A stretch of DNA of 64,000 bases from contig NZ_JAIWPJ010000003.1 of NCBI RefSeq assembly GCF_020515625.1, forward strand, positions 186,001-250,000, written 5' to 3'. The notes below the pieces were generated by a model that saw only the letters and a program-made list of their open reading frames with translations, was not told the origin of the DNA and did no database searches. Shown here one piece after another: positions 14,602 through 23,303 of the stretch (position 1 is its first letter; each line of letters begins with the position of its first letter). The position numbers and the translations under genes were made by a program. This DNA comes from Natrinema amylolyticum (GTDB lineage Archaea; Halobacteriota; Halobacteria; Halobacteriales; Natrialbaceae).

Positions 14602-16551
14602 GTGTCCGGACGTCTCCTCTCAGATATCGGGGCCACGCCGCTGGCCGCCGAGTCCGGTGGACTCGTCGTGACTCCCCAGATGCTGGTCGTGTTCGGAATC
14701 ATCGCTATCGCGCTCGTCCTGTTCATCACCGAATGGCTGCCAATCGACGTGACGGCCATCCTGATCATGGTGTTATTGATGGTACTGGGGGCCGACGGCG
14801 TGGTGAACTTCACCGAAATATCGACCGCGGAAGGGACGTCCGGCTTCTCCAATTCGGCGACCATCACCGTCCTGGCGATGCTCATTCTCAGTTCGGGGAT
14901 CAGCCAGACGGGGGTCGTCCAGATCATCGGTCGCAAGATGTCCGCGTTCGCCGGCGACGACCTCGACAAACAGTTGCTCGCGACGATCGGCGTCAGCGGC
15001 CCGATCTCCGGGTTTATCAACAATACGCCGGTCGTCGCCATCCTCGTTCCCGTCATCTCGGACATCGCCCACAAGGGGAAGACCTCCCCGTCGAAGCTCC
15101 TGATCCCGCTCTCCTACGCCTCCATGTTTGGGGGGATGCTCACGCTCATCGGGACCTCGACGAACATCCTCGCGAGTGACGTCTCCGCACGCCTGCTCGA
15201 CCACCCGTTCTCGATGTTCGAGTTCACCAAACTCGGGATCGTCGTCCTCCTCGTCGGTAGTCTCTATCTCATGACTATCGGCCACCGACTGCTGCCCGAG
15301 CGCGTTCCCGTCGAGGAGGACTACGTCCAGGAGTACGCGATCGAGGAGTATCTGACCGAAGTCATCGTCAACGAGGACTCGCCGATCGTCGGCACGACCG
15401 TCGCCGAGGCCATCGACCACGTCGAGTTCGACGCCGACATCCTCCAGGTCGTCCGCGACGACGAGGAGTTCATCGAACCGATCAGTCAGAAAACGATTCG
15501 AGAGGGTGACCTGCTGCGGCTGCGCGCCGATCGCGACACCGTCCAGCAGTTCGTCGATCGGGGAACACTCACGCTCGCGGGCAACCCACAGACGGTCGAG
15601 GACTTAGAGCCCGACGAGGTCCCCGAACGGACCCTCGTCGAGATCGTCGTCCCGCGGGGCTCGTTCCTCGTCGGCGAATCGCTCGAGACGTCGACGTTCC
15701 GCCAGCGCTACGACGCGACCGTGCTGGCGTTCCGGAGCCGCGGCGAGACGGTCCGGGATCACATGGACGAGCGTCGGATCCGCGTCGGTGACACGCTGCT
15801 GGTCCAAGCGGCTCCGGACAGCATCGACCGGCTCTCGCAGAACGACGACTTCATTGTCGCACACGAGCCCGAGGAGCCGGACTACCGAACCGAGAAGATT
15901 CCTCACGCGGCGGCGATCATGGCGGGCGTCGTCGGATTCGTCGCTGTGCCATGGGACGCGGTCGGCTCCGCCCTCGCCGGCGTGACGGGCGTCGGGGCGT
16001 TCGAGGCCATGTCGGCGCTCTCCCTGCCCATCCTCGTGACCGCGTTGGCGGGCGTCGTCGCGATGGTCGCGACGGGCGTCCTCAAGCCGACGGAGATCTA
16101 CGACGCCGTCGAGTGGGACGTGATCTTCCTGCTCGCCGGCATCATCCCGCTGGGAATCGCCTTAGAACAGACCGGCGGGGCGGATCTCCTGGGGACCCTC
16201 GTCGCCTCGACCGGTGCCTATCTCCCCGTCATCGGCGTGTTGTGGGTGTTCTACCTCGCGACGGGGCTGATCACGGGCGTGATTTCGAACAACGCCAGCG
16301 TCGTGTTGATGCTCCCGGTGGCCGTCGAGACCGCCACGCAGATCGGTGCGAACCCCTTCGCGTTCGTGCTCGCGGTGACGTTCGCGGCCTCGACCGCGTT
16401 CCTCACGCCCGTCGGCTACCAGACGAACCTGTTCGTCTACGGCCCCGGCGGCTACAAGTTCATGGACTTCGTCCGGGTCGGCGCACCGCTCCAGTTGCTC
16501 CTCTCCGTCGTGACCGTCTTCGGCATCGCGTTCTTCTGGGGCGTTACGTAA
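14602..16551 (+). CDS. SLC13/DASS-type anion permease with TrkA-C domains
   Basis: This 649-residue membrane transporter combines two blocks of about five to six hydrophobic segments (residues 25-230 and 435-645) with a soluble middle (about 240-425) holding two TrkA-C (RCK_C) modules, visible as LTEVIVNEDSPIVGTTVAEA and LVEIVVPRGSFLVGESLE. The SNT-like signatures FINNTPVVAILVPV and VISNNASVVLMLPVAV are the paired substrate and sodium sites of the DASS/SLC13 fold. It probably carries sulfate or dicarboxylate with sodium. The GTG at 14602 is a tentative start; the ATG at 14680 is an alternative just before the first membrane helix. Confidence 0.85.
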   Translation: MSGRLLSDIGATPLAAESGGLVVTPQMLVVFGIIAIALVLFITEWLPIDVTAILIMVLLMVLGADGVVNFTEISTAEGTSGFSNSATITVLAMLILSSGISQTGVVQIIGRKMSAFAGDDLDKQLLATIGVSGPISGFINNTPVVAILVPVISDIAHKGKTSPSKLLIPLSYASMFGGMLTLIGTSTNILASDVSARLLDHPFSMFEFTKLGIVVLLVGSLYLMTIGHRLLPERVPVEEDYVQEYAIEEYLTEVIVNEDSPIVGTTVAEAIDHVEFDADILQVVRDDEEFIEPISQKTIREGDLLRLRADRDTVQQFVDRGTLTLAGNPQTVEDLEPDEVPERTLVEIVVPRGSFLVGESLETSTFRQRYDATVLAFRSRGETVRDHMDERRIRVGDTLLVQAAPDSIDRLSQNDDFIVAHEPEEPDYRTEKIPHAAAIMAGVVGFVAVPWDAVGSALAGVTGVGAFEAMSALSLPILVTALAGVVAMVATGVLKPTEIYDAVEWDVIFLLAGIIPLGIALEQTGGADLLGTLVASTGAYLPVIGVLWVFYLATGLITGVISNNASVVLMLPVAVETATQIGANPFAFVLAVTFAASTAFLTPVGYQTNLFVYGPGGYKFMDFVRVGAPLQLLLSVVTVFGIAFFWGVT

Positions 16552-16557
16552 CGACTT

Positions 16558-16746
16558 CTACTCCTCCGTCGCGCCTTCTTCGTCCCGCTCGTCTCCGTCG
16601 GAGTCGGCTTCCGCCTCATCCGTCTCCTCGTCGAGCGCCGGTTCGTCCTCGTCGTCTCGCTCGAGCGCCTCCGAGACCTCTCGTTTCCGCTGGCGCTCCT
16701 CCTCGTCGTCGGCCTGCTTGTCTCGACTGTCTTTGGAGTCTGCCAT
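16558..16746 (-). CDS. Small acidic conserved protein
   Basis: This 62-residue protein, nearly all charged (MADSKDSRDKQADDEEERQ at the start, then a Glu/Asp-rich tail), has the start typical of a family of short, probably disordered haloarchaeal proteins. It ends seven bases from the stop of the convergent transporter gene. No function can be assigned. Confidence 0.65.
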   Translation of the reverse strand: MADSKDSRDKQADDEEERQRKREVSEALERDDEDEPALDEETDEAEADSDGDERDEEGATEE

Positions 16747-16830
16747 GCTATCGGAGACGGGAGCTAGCGGGATAACGCTGTGGTAGGCGATTACACCCTC
16801 GGCCTCGAGAGCGACCCCGTCGACGTAGCT

Positions 16831-17142
16831 CTATCGCGATCTCGTGGGGCGATACGGACGGAGCGCGGTCGCGTTCGGGACGACGCGAACGAGCGCCGAC
16901 GCCGGCTCGTACGCGACGCGCTCGCTCGGCGATTTCGCCGCCGTGAGCTTCCAGAATCCGGGCGAGTCGAACCGCAGTCGACACAGGCCGCGCTCGTCCG
17001 TCCGAGCCGACTTCGTTTCGGTCGTGACGACGGCTCCCTCGACGGGTTGCCGTCGATTGTCGCGGACGCGAACGGTGATCGCGGTCCCGGCCGCGAGCTC
17101 CCTGCGCTCGACGTCGATCCGGAGCTTTCGAGTGACTCTCAT
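16831..17142 (-). CDS. Ig-like/carboxypeptidase-regulatory-like small protein
   Basis: The 103-residue protein contains AGTAITVRVRDNRRQPVEGAV and TDERGLCRLRFDSPGFWKL, the pattern of a transthyretin-like or CarboxypepD_reg beta-sandwich domain. There is no signal peptide, so it appears cytoplasmic. The ATG at 17142 is chosen; a GTG five codons upstream is possible. It lies 75 bp downstream of thiQ on the same strand, but no functional link is evident. Confidence 0.75.
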   Translation of the reverse strand: MRVTRKLRIDVERRELAAGTAITVRVRDNRRQPVEGAVVTTETKSARTDERGLCRLRFDSPGFWKLTAAKSPSERVAYEPASALVRVVPNATALRPYRPTRSR

Positions 17143-17217
17143 GCCATATTTTACCACACCGATGGTGAAAGAGGGACACTTGCAGGTTCCGGGACCCTCG
17201 AGACGACCGGCGATAGC

Positions 17218-18282
17218 TCACTCCCGAGCGACGACGTGTGCGTCGTCGGGCGCGAACCCGACCGTCAGCTCGTCGCTCTCGGGAACGACCGGTAGCTGGA
17301 GCACGATTCTATTGTCGTTCCACCGGCCGTTGACCCGGACGGTTTCGCCGAGGAACTCGCTGGTCTCGACGCTCACCGTCAGCCGGTTCGCAGCGGCCGA
17401 TCGCCCGTCCGCGACCGCTTGCGAAAGCGCGCCCGGTCGCACGCAGAAGGTCACGCGATCGCTTCCGTCGGGGAGCGCCAGCCTGAACGTCTCGTCCCCG
17501 ACGGCGACCGTCGCGTACTCGCCCTCGCGGCTTCGAACCTCGCCGTCGAAGACGTTGTTGTCCCCGACGAACTCCGCGACGAACCGCGTCGCGGGCTCGC
17601 GATAGATCTCCTGTGGTCGGCCGACCTGTTCGACCTGCCCTCCGTTCATGACCGCGAGCCGATCCGAGATCGCCAGCGCCTCCGACTGATCGTGGGTGAC
17701 GTAGACGGTGGTGATCTCGAGTTCCGACTGAATCCGTTTGACTTGCCGACGCAGCGACTCCCGAAGCTGTGCGTCGAGCGCGCTCATCGGCTCGTCGAGC
17801 AAGAGCAGGTCTGGCGCCGGCGCGAGCGCGCGAGCCAGCGCCACCCGCTGTCGCTGGCCGCCCGACAGCTGTTCCGGATCTCGGTCGCCCATCCCCTCGA
17901 GATCGACCAGCTCGAGCAGTTCGGCGACGCGTTCGTCCACCGTCCCGCCGTCCGGCGGTTCCCGAAACCGGAGGCCGTAGCCGACGTTCTCGGCGACGCT
18001 CATGTGGGGAAACAGCGCGTAGCTCTGGAAGACGACGCCGACGTCCCGCCGTTCGGGCGGCACGCCGGTCATCGCCCGGCCGTCGAAGGAGACGGTGCCG
18101 TCGGTCGGCTCCTCGAACCCGGCGATCGTCCGCAGCGTCGTCGTCTTCCCGCAGCCGGAGGGGCCGACGAGGGTGAAGAACTCCCCGTCGCGGACGGTGA
18201 GGTCGACACCCTCGAGCGCGACGGTGCCGGTGTCGTCCGCACCGTAGACCTTCGAGACGCCCTCGAGGCGCAGTTCGGTCAT
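17218..18282 (-). CDS. thiQ: Thiamine ABC transporter, ATP-binding protein
   Basis: This ABC ATPase of 354 residues has Walker A GPSGCGKT at residues 40-47, signature LSGGQ at 139-143, Walker B LLLLDEP near 163, and a switch histidine in VYVTHDQ. A C-terminal TOBE-like beta domain follows (about 240-354), longer than in E. coli ThiQ. It overlaps the permease gene by four bases (ATGA). The transport assignment rests on the binding protein of the same operon; alone the ATPase would also fit spermidine or iron systems. Confidence 0.85.
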   Translation of the reverse strand: MTELRLEGVSKVYGADDTGTVALEGVDLTVRDGEFFTLVGPSGCGKTTTLRTIAGFEEPTDGTVSFDGRAMTGVPPERRDVGVVFQSYALFPHMSVAENVGYGLRFREPPDGGTVDERVAELLELVDLEGMGDRDPEQLSGGQRQRVALARALAPAPDLLLLDEPMSALDAQLRESLRRQVKRIQSELEITTVYVTHDQSEALAISDRLAVMNGGQVEQVGRPQEIYREPATRFVAEFVGDNNVFDGEVRSREGEYATVAVGDETFRLALPDGSDRVTFCVRPGALSQAVADGRSAAANRLTVSVETSEFLGETVRVNGRWNDNRIVLQLPVVPESDELTVGFAPDDAHVVARE

Positions 18283-20192
18283 CGCTCGAACCTCCCGCCG
18301 ACGCGGTCGACGACGACGAAACTCGCGGCCGTGACGACTAACAGTACAGTCCCCATGGCGATCGCTGGCCCGGAGCGGCGGCCGAGATAGCGCTCGACGG
18401 CGACGGGCATGGTGTAGGTCTGGCTCCCGCTGGCCAAAATCACCGTCGAAGAGAACTCGCCGATCGAGATGGCGAAGGCGAAGGCGGCCCCGGCGACGAC
18501 GCCGCTGGCCACGAGCGGCAGTTCCACGTCCCGGAGCGCGCGGTACCGGGAGGCCCCGAGCGCTCGAGCGGACTCGACCATCGCCGGATCCAGGTTCGAC
18601 AGGAGCGGCGAGACGTTGCGCGTGACGAAGGGGTAGGCCGCGACGGCGTGGGCGGCGACGATCGCGACCGCGCCGGTCACCTGAAACCGCCAGCCGCCGG
18701 GCAGCGAAATGCCGAAGACCAGTCCCTGCAACAGGCCGATCCCGAACACGACCCCGCTGACCGCCAGCGGGAGCATCGCCAGCGTGTCGACGATCGTCCC
18801 ACCGCGACCGGCCCGGACCGTCACGACTGAGACGACCACGCCCATCGGGACGGCGACGGCCAGCGTCGCGACCCCGAAGACGAGCGAGTTCCGGATCGCG
18901 ACCCACGGCAGCGTCTGATAGTCGGCCCCCTCGAGCTGGCGCTCGAGCAGGAACGCGTAATGGCGCAGCGTGAACCCGCCTCCGTCGGTCACGCTCCCGA
19001 CGACGAGACTCGCCATCGGACCGACGAAGACGACGAGGGTGATGAGCCCGTAGCCGACGATCGCCAGCCTGCGCGGTGAGAGCGCCGTTCGCAGGTCGGG
19101 AAAGAGCGGTTTTCGGGAGGGCGCGGCGGCCGCTCGAGCCAGCCCGGACTGGGCGGACTCGTACCGGAGGTAGGCGTACGTGAGCCCGAGCGAGAGGATG
19201 GTCTCGAGGACGGCCAGCGTCGCGGCCTCGGAGTACGCAAGCTGGCGGACCCGATCGTAGATCCAGACTTCGACCGTCGCGAGCTGCAGGCCGCCCAACG
19301 CGAGCACGATGGGGAAGGTCATGAAGGTGAAGATGAAGGTCAGCAACGCGCCCGTCAGGACGGCCGGCAGGAGCTGCGGAACGACCACGTCGCGGAACGC
19401 GCGACGGGGACTCGCCCCGAGGCTACGTGCGGTTTCGACGCTCCGGACGTCGACGGACTCCCAGGCGGCGACGGTCACGCGGGCGACCAGCGGCGCGTTG
19501 TAGAACGCGTGGGCGACGATCACGATCGCGAGCGGGTTCCACTCGATGAACGGGTACGGCCCCAGTCCGGCGACGCCGAGTAACTGGTTGAGCGTTCCCG
19601 CCTGCCCGAACATCGCGTAGAAGCCCACGGCGACCATGATCCCCGGCAGCACGAACGGGAGGATCGTCAGCGAGCGCAGCGTTCGCCGGCCCCGAAACTC
19701 GTAGTTCGCGAGGACGGAGGCGGCGGGCAGCCCCAGCGCGACGCTCGCGATCGTCGACAGCACGGCCTGATAGGCCGTAAAGCCGAACAGTCCCTTCCGG
19801 ACCGCCGGTACCTCGAGACTCGGCCACGGTATCGGCAGCGAAACGCCGGGAATCGGGTATTCGAGCGACACGGAAATCGAGATCGCCGCGAGCCAGCCGA
19901 CCAGCGACTCAAGGTGGCTGCGAACCGCCAGCGGCTCGGCGAAGACGTCCGCGAGCGCGCCGACATAGAACGGGTCGGTGAGGACCTCGCGGAAGAACGC
20001 GAGCGTCGCTCCGCCGTCGTCGAACGCGGCGTTGACGAAGACGACGCCGACCGGCAGGTAGAGCATGACGGCGAGGACGCCGGCCGTCGCCACCGCCGTC
20101 AGAGCGAGCGCGTGGCGCTCGAGCCAGCGGCGAGCGCCGGCGGATCGCTTCCGGAGCCGGACGAAACGATCCGATTCTCGCGGTCGAGACAC
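18279..20192 (-). CDS. thiP: Thiamine ABC transporter, fused permease
   Basis: The 637-residue protein carries two binding-protein-dependent permease domains in one chain, as in ThiP and FbpB. There are about twelve hydrophobic segments, with the two EAA-type cytoplasmic loops visible as ETARSLGASPRRAFRDVVVPQLLPA (first half) and ESARALGASRYRALRDVELP (second half). The N-terminus is basic and cytoplasmic. The gene follows thiB after only four bases and overlaps thiQ by four, so the three form one operon. Confidence 0.88.
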   Translation of the reverse strand: MSRPRESDRFVRLRKRSAGARRWLERHALALTAVATAGVLAVMLYLPVGVVFVNAAFDDGGATLAFFREVLTDPFYVGALADVFAEPLAVRSHLESLVGWLAAISISVSLEYPIPGVSLPIPWPSLEVPAVRKGLFGFTAYQAVLSTIASVALGLPAASVLANYEFRGRRTLRSLTILPFVLPGIMVAVGFYAMFGQAGTLNQLLGVAGLGPYPFIEWNPLAIVIVAHAFYNAPLVARVTVAAWESVDVRSVETARSLGASPRRAFRDVVVPQLLPAVLTGALLTFIFTFMTFPIVLALGGLQLATVEVWIYDRVRQLAYSEAATLAVLETILSLGLTYAYLRYESAQSGLARAAAAPSRKPLFPDLRTALSPRRLAIVGYGLITLVVFVGPMASLVVGSVTDGGGFTLRHYAFLLERQLEGADYQTLPWVAIRNSLVFGVATLAVAVPMGVVVSVVTVRAGRGGTIVDTLAMLPLAVSGVVFGIGLLQGLVFGISLPGGWRFQVTGAVAIVAAHAVAAYPFVTRNVSPLLSNLDPAMVESARALGASRYRALRDVELPLVASGVVAGAAFAFAISIGEFSSTVILASGSQTYTMPVAVERYLGRRSGPAIAMGTVLLVVTAASFVVVDRVGGRFER

Positions 20193-20196
20193 GGGC

Positions 20197-21348
20197 CTAC
20201 CGGCCGGCGAACTCGCGCGCCCAGTCCTCGACCCAGCCGTCGAGATTGCCTCGGAGCTCGTCGTAGCCGATCGTCACCGCCTCCGGCGGAACGTGTGCGT
20301 ACTGATCGAACTCCTCGTCGAGGTCGACGTGCTCTTCGGCGACGGCCGGGAACTGGACGTTGCGCTGGGCGATGACGGCCTGGGCCTCGCTCGAGAGGGC
20401 GAAGTTGAGGAATTCGTATGCGAGATCGAGTTCGGACGCGCCCTCGAAGATCCCCATCCCCTCGGGGTTGGCGTACCCCTGATCGTTCGGGAACGCGACC
20501 TGATGGCGGCTCATATCGTAGTCGTACTCGTTGGCGAACACCTGATCGGTCGAGTAGGAGACGACCATCGGCCGTTCTTCGTTCATATAGGCGCTGGTAT
20601 AGGACTCGTCCCAGCTGTCGAGGACACGAACGCCGTTCTCGTCGAGAGCGCGCCAGTAGTCGAGATAGCCGTCCTCGCCGTAGGCGTCGATCGTCCACAG
20701 CAGGAAGGCCTGTCCCGAGTCCGAACTCTGGGCGTTCTGGGCGAGCAGCGCGTCCTCGTAGGCCGGTTCGGTCAGGTCGTCGAGCGTCTCGGGTTCGTCG
20801 ACGACGGTCTCGTCGTAGACTAGACAGATATAGCCCGTGTCGTAGGGGAGGACGCGCCCGTGAGGGTCGCCCATGTCGAGCCCGTCGCGGATCCGCTCGG
20901 CGTTGTCGATCCGATCGACGTTGAGCTCGCGGAGGAGGCCGCCGTCGTCGAGGGTGTCGTCGATCCGGACGAGGTCGTCGACGTTCGTGCCGAGATAGAC
21001 GTCAGCGTCGATATCGGCGTTTTGCCGTTCGCGATCGATGTAGTCGTTGATGGCGTTGTTCGGAACGGTCCACGTCAGTTCGGCGTCGGGGTATTCCGCC
21101 TCGAAGGCCTCCTTGAGCCACGGGCCGGCCGCACCCTCGCCGTCGACCATCGTCTCGTAGGTCGCGACCTGAAGCTCCCCCTCGAGATCGGGGGTCTCCG
21201 GTTCGGGATCGATCTCGTCGGTCCCGTTCCCCTGATCGCCGGTCCCGTTCCCCTGATCGTCATTCTCGCCCCCTTCCCGAGTCAGACAGCCAGCGACGCC
21301 GGCGACCGCGCTTCCACCGACTGCGCCCACGAACGTTCGTCGTTTCAT
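20197..21348 (-). CDS. thiB: Thiamine-binding lipoprotein of ABC transporter
   Basis: The 383-residue substrate-binding protein is exported by the Tat pathway (MKRRTFVGAVGG) and lipid-anchored at a cysteine (GVAGC, about residue 21), followed by an acidic linker. Its body matches the ThiB family: QVATYETMVDG, LPYDTGYICLVYDE, the aromatic thiamine-site stretch DSWDESYTSAYMNEE, VVSYSTDQV, and a C-terminal WVEDWAREF. This is the best evidence that the operon imports thiamine or a derivative. The start at 21348 gives a complete twin-arginine signal. A TATA-like CTTAAG lies at 21373-21378 and a palindrome sits between it and the ATG. Confidence 0.88.
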   Translation of the reverse strand: MKRRTFVGAVGGSAVAGVAGCLTREGGENDDQGNGTGDQGNGTDEIDPEPETPDLEGELQVATYETMVDGEGAAGPWLKEAFEAEYPDAELTWTVPNNAINDYIDRERQNADIDADVYLGTNVDDLVRIDDTLDDGGLLRELNVDRIDNAERIRDGLDMGDPHGRVLPYDTGYICLVYDETVVDEPETLDDLTEPAYEDALLAQNAQSSDSGQAFLLWTIDAYGEDGYLDYWRALDENGVRVLDSWDESYTSAYMNEERPMVVSYSTDQVFANEYDYDMSRHQVAFPNDQGYANPEGMGIFEGASELDLAYEFLNFALSSEAQAVIAQRNVQFPAVAEEHVDLDEEFDQYAHVPPEAVTIGYDELRGNLDGWVEDWAREFAGR

Positions 21349-21370
21349 TACCCGGTGGTTGCACTGGGTA
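21349..21370. promoter_or_regulatory. Palindromic operator candidate of the thi operon
   Basis: The arms TACCCGGTG and CACTGGGTA (one mismatch) face each other across GTTG. The palindrome abuts the thiB start codon and fills the space between TATA box and ATG, so a bound repressor would block transcription. A thiamine regulator such as ThiR is the natural candidate; this is inference. Confidence 0.6.
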
Positions 21371-21372
21371 GT

Positions 21373-21378
21373 CTTAAG
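21373..21378 (-). promoter_or_regulatory. TATA-like element of thiBPQ
   Basis: The element CTTAAG lies 25-30 nt before the thiB start, the spacing of a leaderless haloarchaeal promoter. Confidence 0.6.
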
Positions 21379-21427
21379 GCCCGTGATCGAGTCATTTCGT
21401 TCCCGCACCGCTCTCAGAGCCGAAAGA

Positions 21428-21434
21428 CTTTATT
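21428..21434 (+). promoter_or_regulatory. TATA box of the AI-2E-type permease gene
   Basis: CTTTATT lies 22-28 nt before the GTG at 21456. This supports that GTG as a leaderless start. Confidence 0.6.
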
Positions 21435-21455
21435 CTCCGGCTGATACTCACCGAT

Positions 21456-22577
21456 GTGACACGATCATCGAGCGGGACGGCGAGTTCGAACGGGCGGCGG
21501 CGATACGTCCTCGCGGTGATCGTCGTCGCGCTCGGCGTCCTCACGGCTGGCATCCTGCTCGATGTGCTCGGAACGATTCTCTTCGCGCTCACCGTCGCCT
21601 ACGTCCTCATGCCCGTTCAGGGTTGGCTCGTCAGGCGCGGCCTCACCGAGTGGACGGGGACGCTCGCCGCGACCGTCATCGGCTTCGTGACCGCGGTCGC
21701 GGTCTTTTCGCCGATCGTCGTTGCGCTTTACTTCCGCATCGAGCAGGTCGAAGACGCCGTCCAACGGCTCCCGCGGGAGCTCTCCGTGACGGTGCTCGAG
21801 GCGACGCACACCGTCGAAGCCGGGGAGGTACAGGCGCTCGCGGTCGGCTATCTCAGCGACGCCGCGACCTCGTTCGCGCTGGCGCTGCCGGTGCTCGCGA
21901 TCAAGTTCGCGCTGTTTATCGTCCTGATGTTCGGCCTCCTGCTCAAGGGTGAGGAAGCGGGTCGAGCCGCCGTCGCGCCGATCCCACATGGCTATCGGGA
22001 CATCGTCTACGCGCTCGCCCAGCGGGCCCGCGAGACGCTGTACGCGATCTACGTCCTGCAGGTTGCGACCTCGATCGCGACGCTCGCCATCGCGTACCCG
22101 CTGTTCCGGATTCTCGGCTACGAGGCCGCGCTGACGCTCTCGATCGTTGCCGCCGTCCTGCAGTTCGTCCCCATCATCGGGCCGAGCATGCTCATCGCTC
22201 CGATCTCGCTCTATCACGTCGCCGCCGGCGACCTCGTCGCGGCGACCCTGATCGGCGTCCTCGGACTCGTCCTCGTGGCGTGGCTCCCCGATATCGCCGT
22301 CAGACCGCGACTCTCCCGCCGGTCGGCCGGTCTGCCCGGCAGCCTCTACTTCGTCGGCTTCACCGGCGGACTCTTTACGCTCGGCCCGATCGGCGTCGTC
22401 GTCGGCCCGCTGATCGTCGCGGTCTTCGTCGAAGCCGTCGACCTGCTCGCCGACGAGGTCAACGGCGACGCCACGTTCGCGGAACTCATCGAGTCCGACC
22501 TCGAGGAGCCGCCCGCCGAGTCTGCCGACACAGAGACGACCTTCGAGGAGTCGAGTTCGCGGGCCGCCAACGACTGA
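21456..22577 (+). CDS. AI-2E family permease (UPF0118)
   Basis: This 373-residue membrane protein has about seven to eight hydrophobic segments and the family's conserved C-terminal half: LYAIYVLQVATSIATL, LQFVPIIGPSMLIAPI and GFTGGLFTLGPIGVVVGPLI. The N-terminal 15 and C-terminal 40 residues are polar and acidic. The family includes exporters of AI-2 and sodium/proton antiporters, so the substrate cannot be named. The start is a GTG supported by a TATA box 22-28 nt upstream. It is divergent from thiB across 107 bp. Confidence 0.85.
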   Translation: MTRSSSGTASSNGRRRYVLAVIVVALGVLTAGILLDVLGTILFALTVAYVLMPVQGWLVRRGLTEWTGTLAATVIGFVTAVAVFSPIVVALYFRIEQVEDAVQRLPRELSVTVLEATHTVEAGEVQALAVGYLSDAATSFALALPVLAIKFALFIVLMFGLLLKGEEAGRAAVAPIPHGYRDIVYALAQRARETLYAIYVLQVATSIATLAIAYPLFRILGYEAALTLSIVAAVLQFVPIIGPSMLIAPISLYHVAAGDLVAATLIGVLGLVLVAWLPDIAVRPRLSRRSAGLPGSLYFVGFTGGLFTLGPIGVVVGPLIVAVFVEAVDLLADEVNGDATFAELIESDLEEPPAESADTETTFEESSSRAAND

Positions 22578-22664
22578 CCGCGTCGACGTCTCTCCCGCGA
22601 CACGGCGCGCAGTCAGACACCACGAACCACCGACACTTTTCACCGCGCCCGCCGTTCGTCGAGT

Positions 22665-23264
22665 ATGGTCCGGACCCGAACGCTCATCAACGCGGTCATC
22701 GGTGCCGTCATCGGCGTCGCCCTCTCGTTTATCCCCGGCTCGACCGTTCTCGGGGGAGCCGTCGCGGGCTTTCTTGAGGGGCCCGACGAACGGACGGGGA
22801 CGATCGCGGGCGCGATCGCCGGGCTCATTACGTTCCTCCCGATCGCGGCCGGCGGAGCCCTGATCTTCGGCTTCCTCGGGCTGGGACTCGTCGGCGGCGC
22901 TCCGGGCGGTGGCATCGCCTTCATCTCGATTCTCATCGTCGGTGCCCTCCTGCTCGTTCTCGCCTACACCGTCGGGCTATCGGCGCTGGGCGGCTATCTG
23001 GGTGCCTACCTCGCACACGAGTATCCCGATAAACGACGGCGGACGCGGGAGACGGTCGGATTCTCGACGGCGGATCGGCCGTCTCACGCCACCGACGTGC
23101 CGTCGTCCCGGGATCGCGACGTCGACTCGACGTCGACTCGAGACCGCGATACCGAGACGGTGCCGAGCCGAGATCGTGACAGTCAGGCGGATCGATTCCC
23201 GTCGGACGGGCTCGAGGGGGATCGCTACGGGGACCGGGACCGAGATCGCGAGTCCGACCGATGA
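22665..23264 (+). CDS. DUF5518 family membrane protein
   Basis: This 199-residue protein has about four hydrophobic, glycine-rich segments in the first 120 residues (e.g. NAVIGAVIGVALSFIPGS, GTIAGAIAGLITFLPIAAGG) and a cytoplasmic tail made of Arg/Asp/Ser repeats (RDRD blocks, about residues 130-199). The membrane part is typical of the haloarchaeal DUF5518 family; the charged repeat tail is an extension. The function is unknown. Confidence 0.8.
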   Translation: MVRTRTLINAVIGAVIGVALSFIPGSTVLGGAVAGFLEGPDERTGTIAGAIAGLITFLPIAAGGALIFGFLGLGLVGGAPGGGIAFISILIVGALLLVLAYTVGLSALGGYLGAYLAHEYPDKRRRTRETVGFSTADRPSHATDVPSSRDRDVDSTSTRDRDTETVPSRDRDSQADRFPSDGLEGDRYGDRDRDRESDR

Positions 23265-23303
23265 TCGCGACTGCGAGCGATACCGACCGATCCGGCGGTC
23301 GCG

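Noticed and set aside
21349-21455. Possible TPP riboswitch before the thiamine operon
   Set aside because: The start codon is about 27 nt from the TATA box, leaving no room for an RNA aptamer, and no THI-box core is visible.
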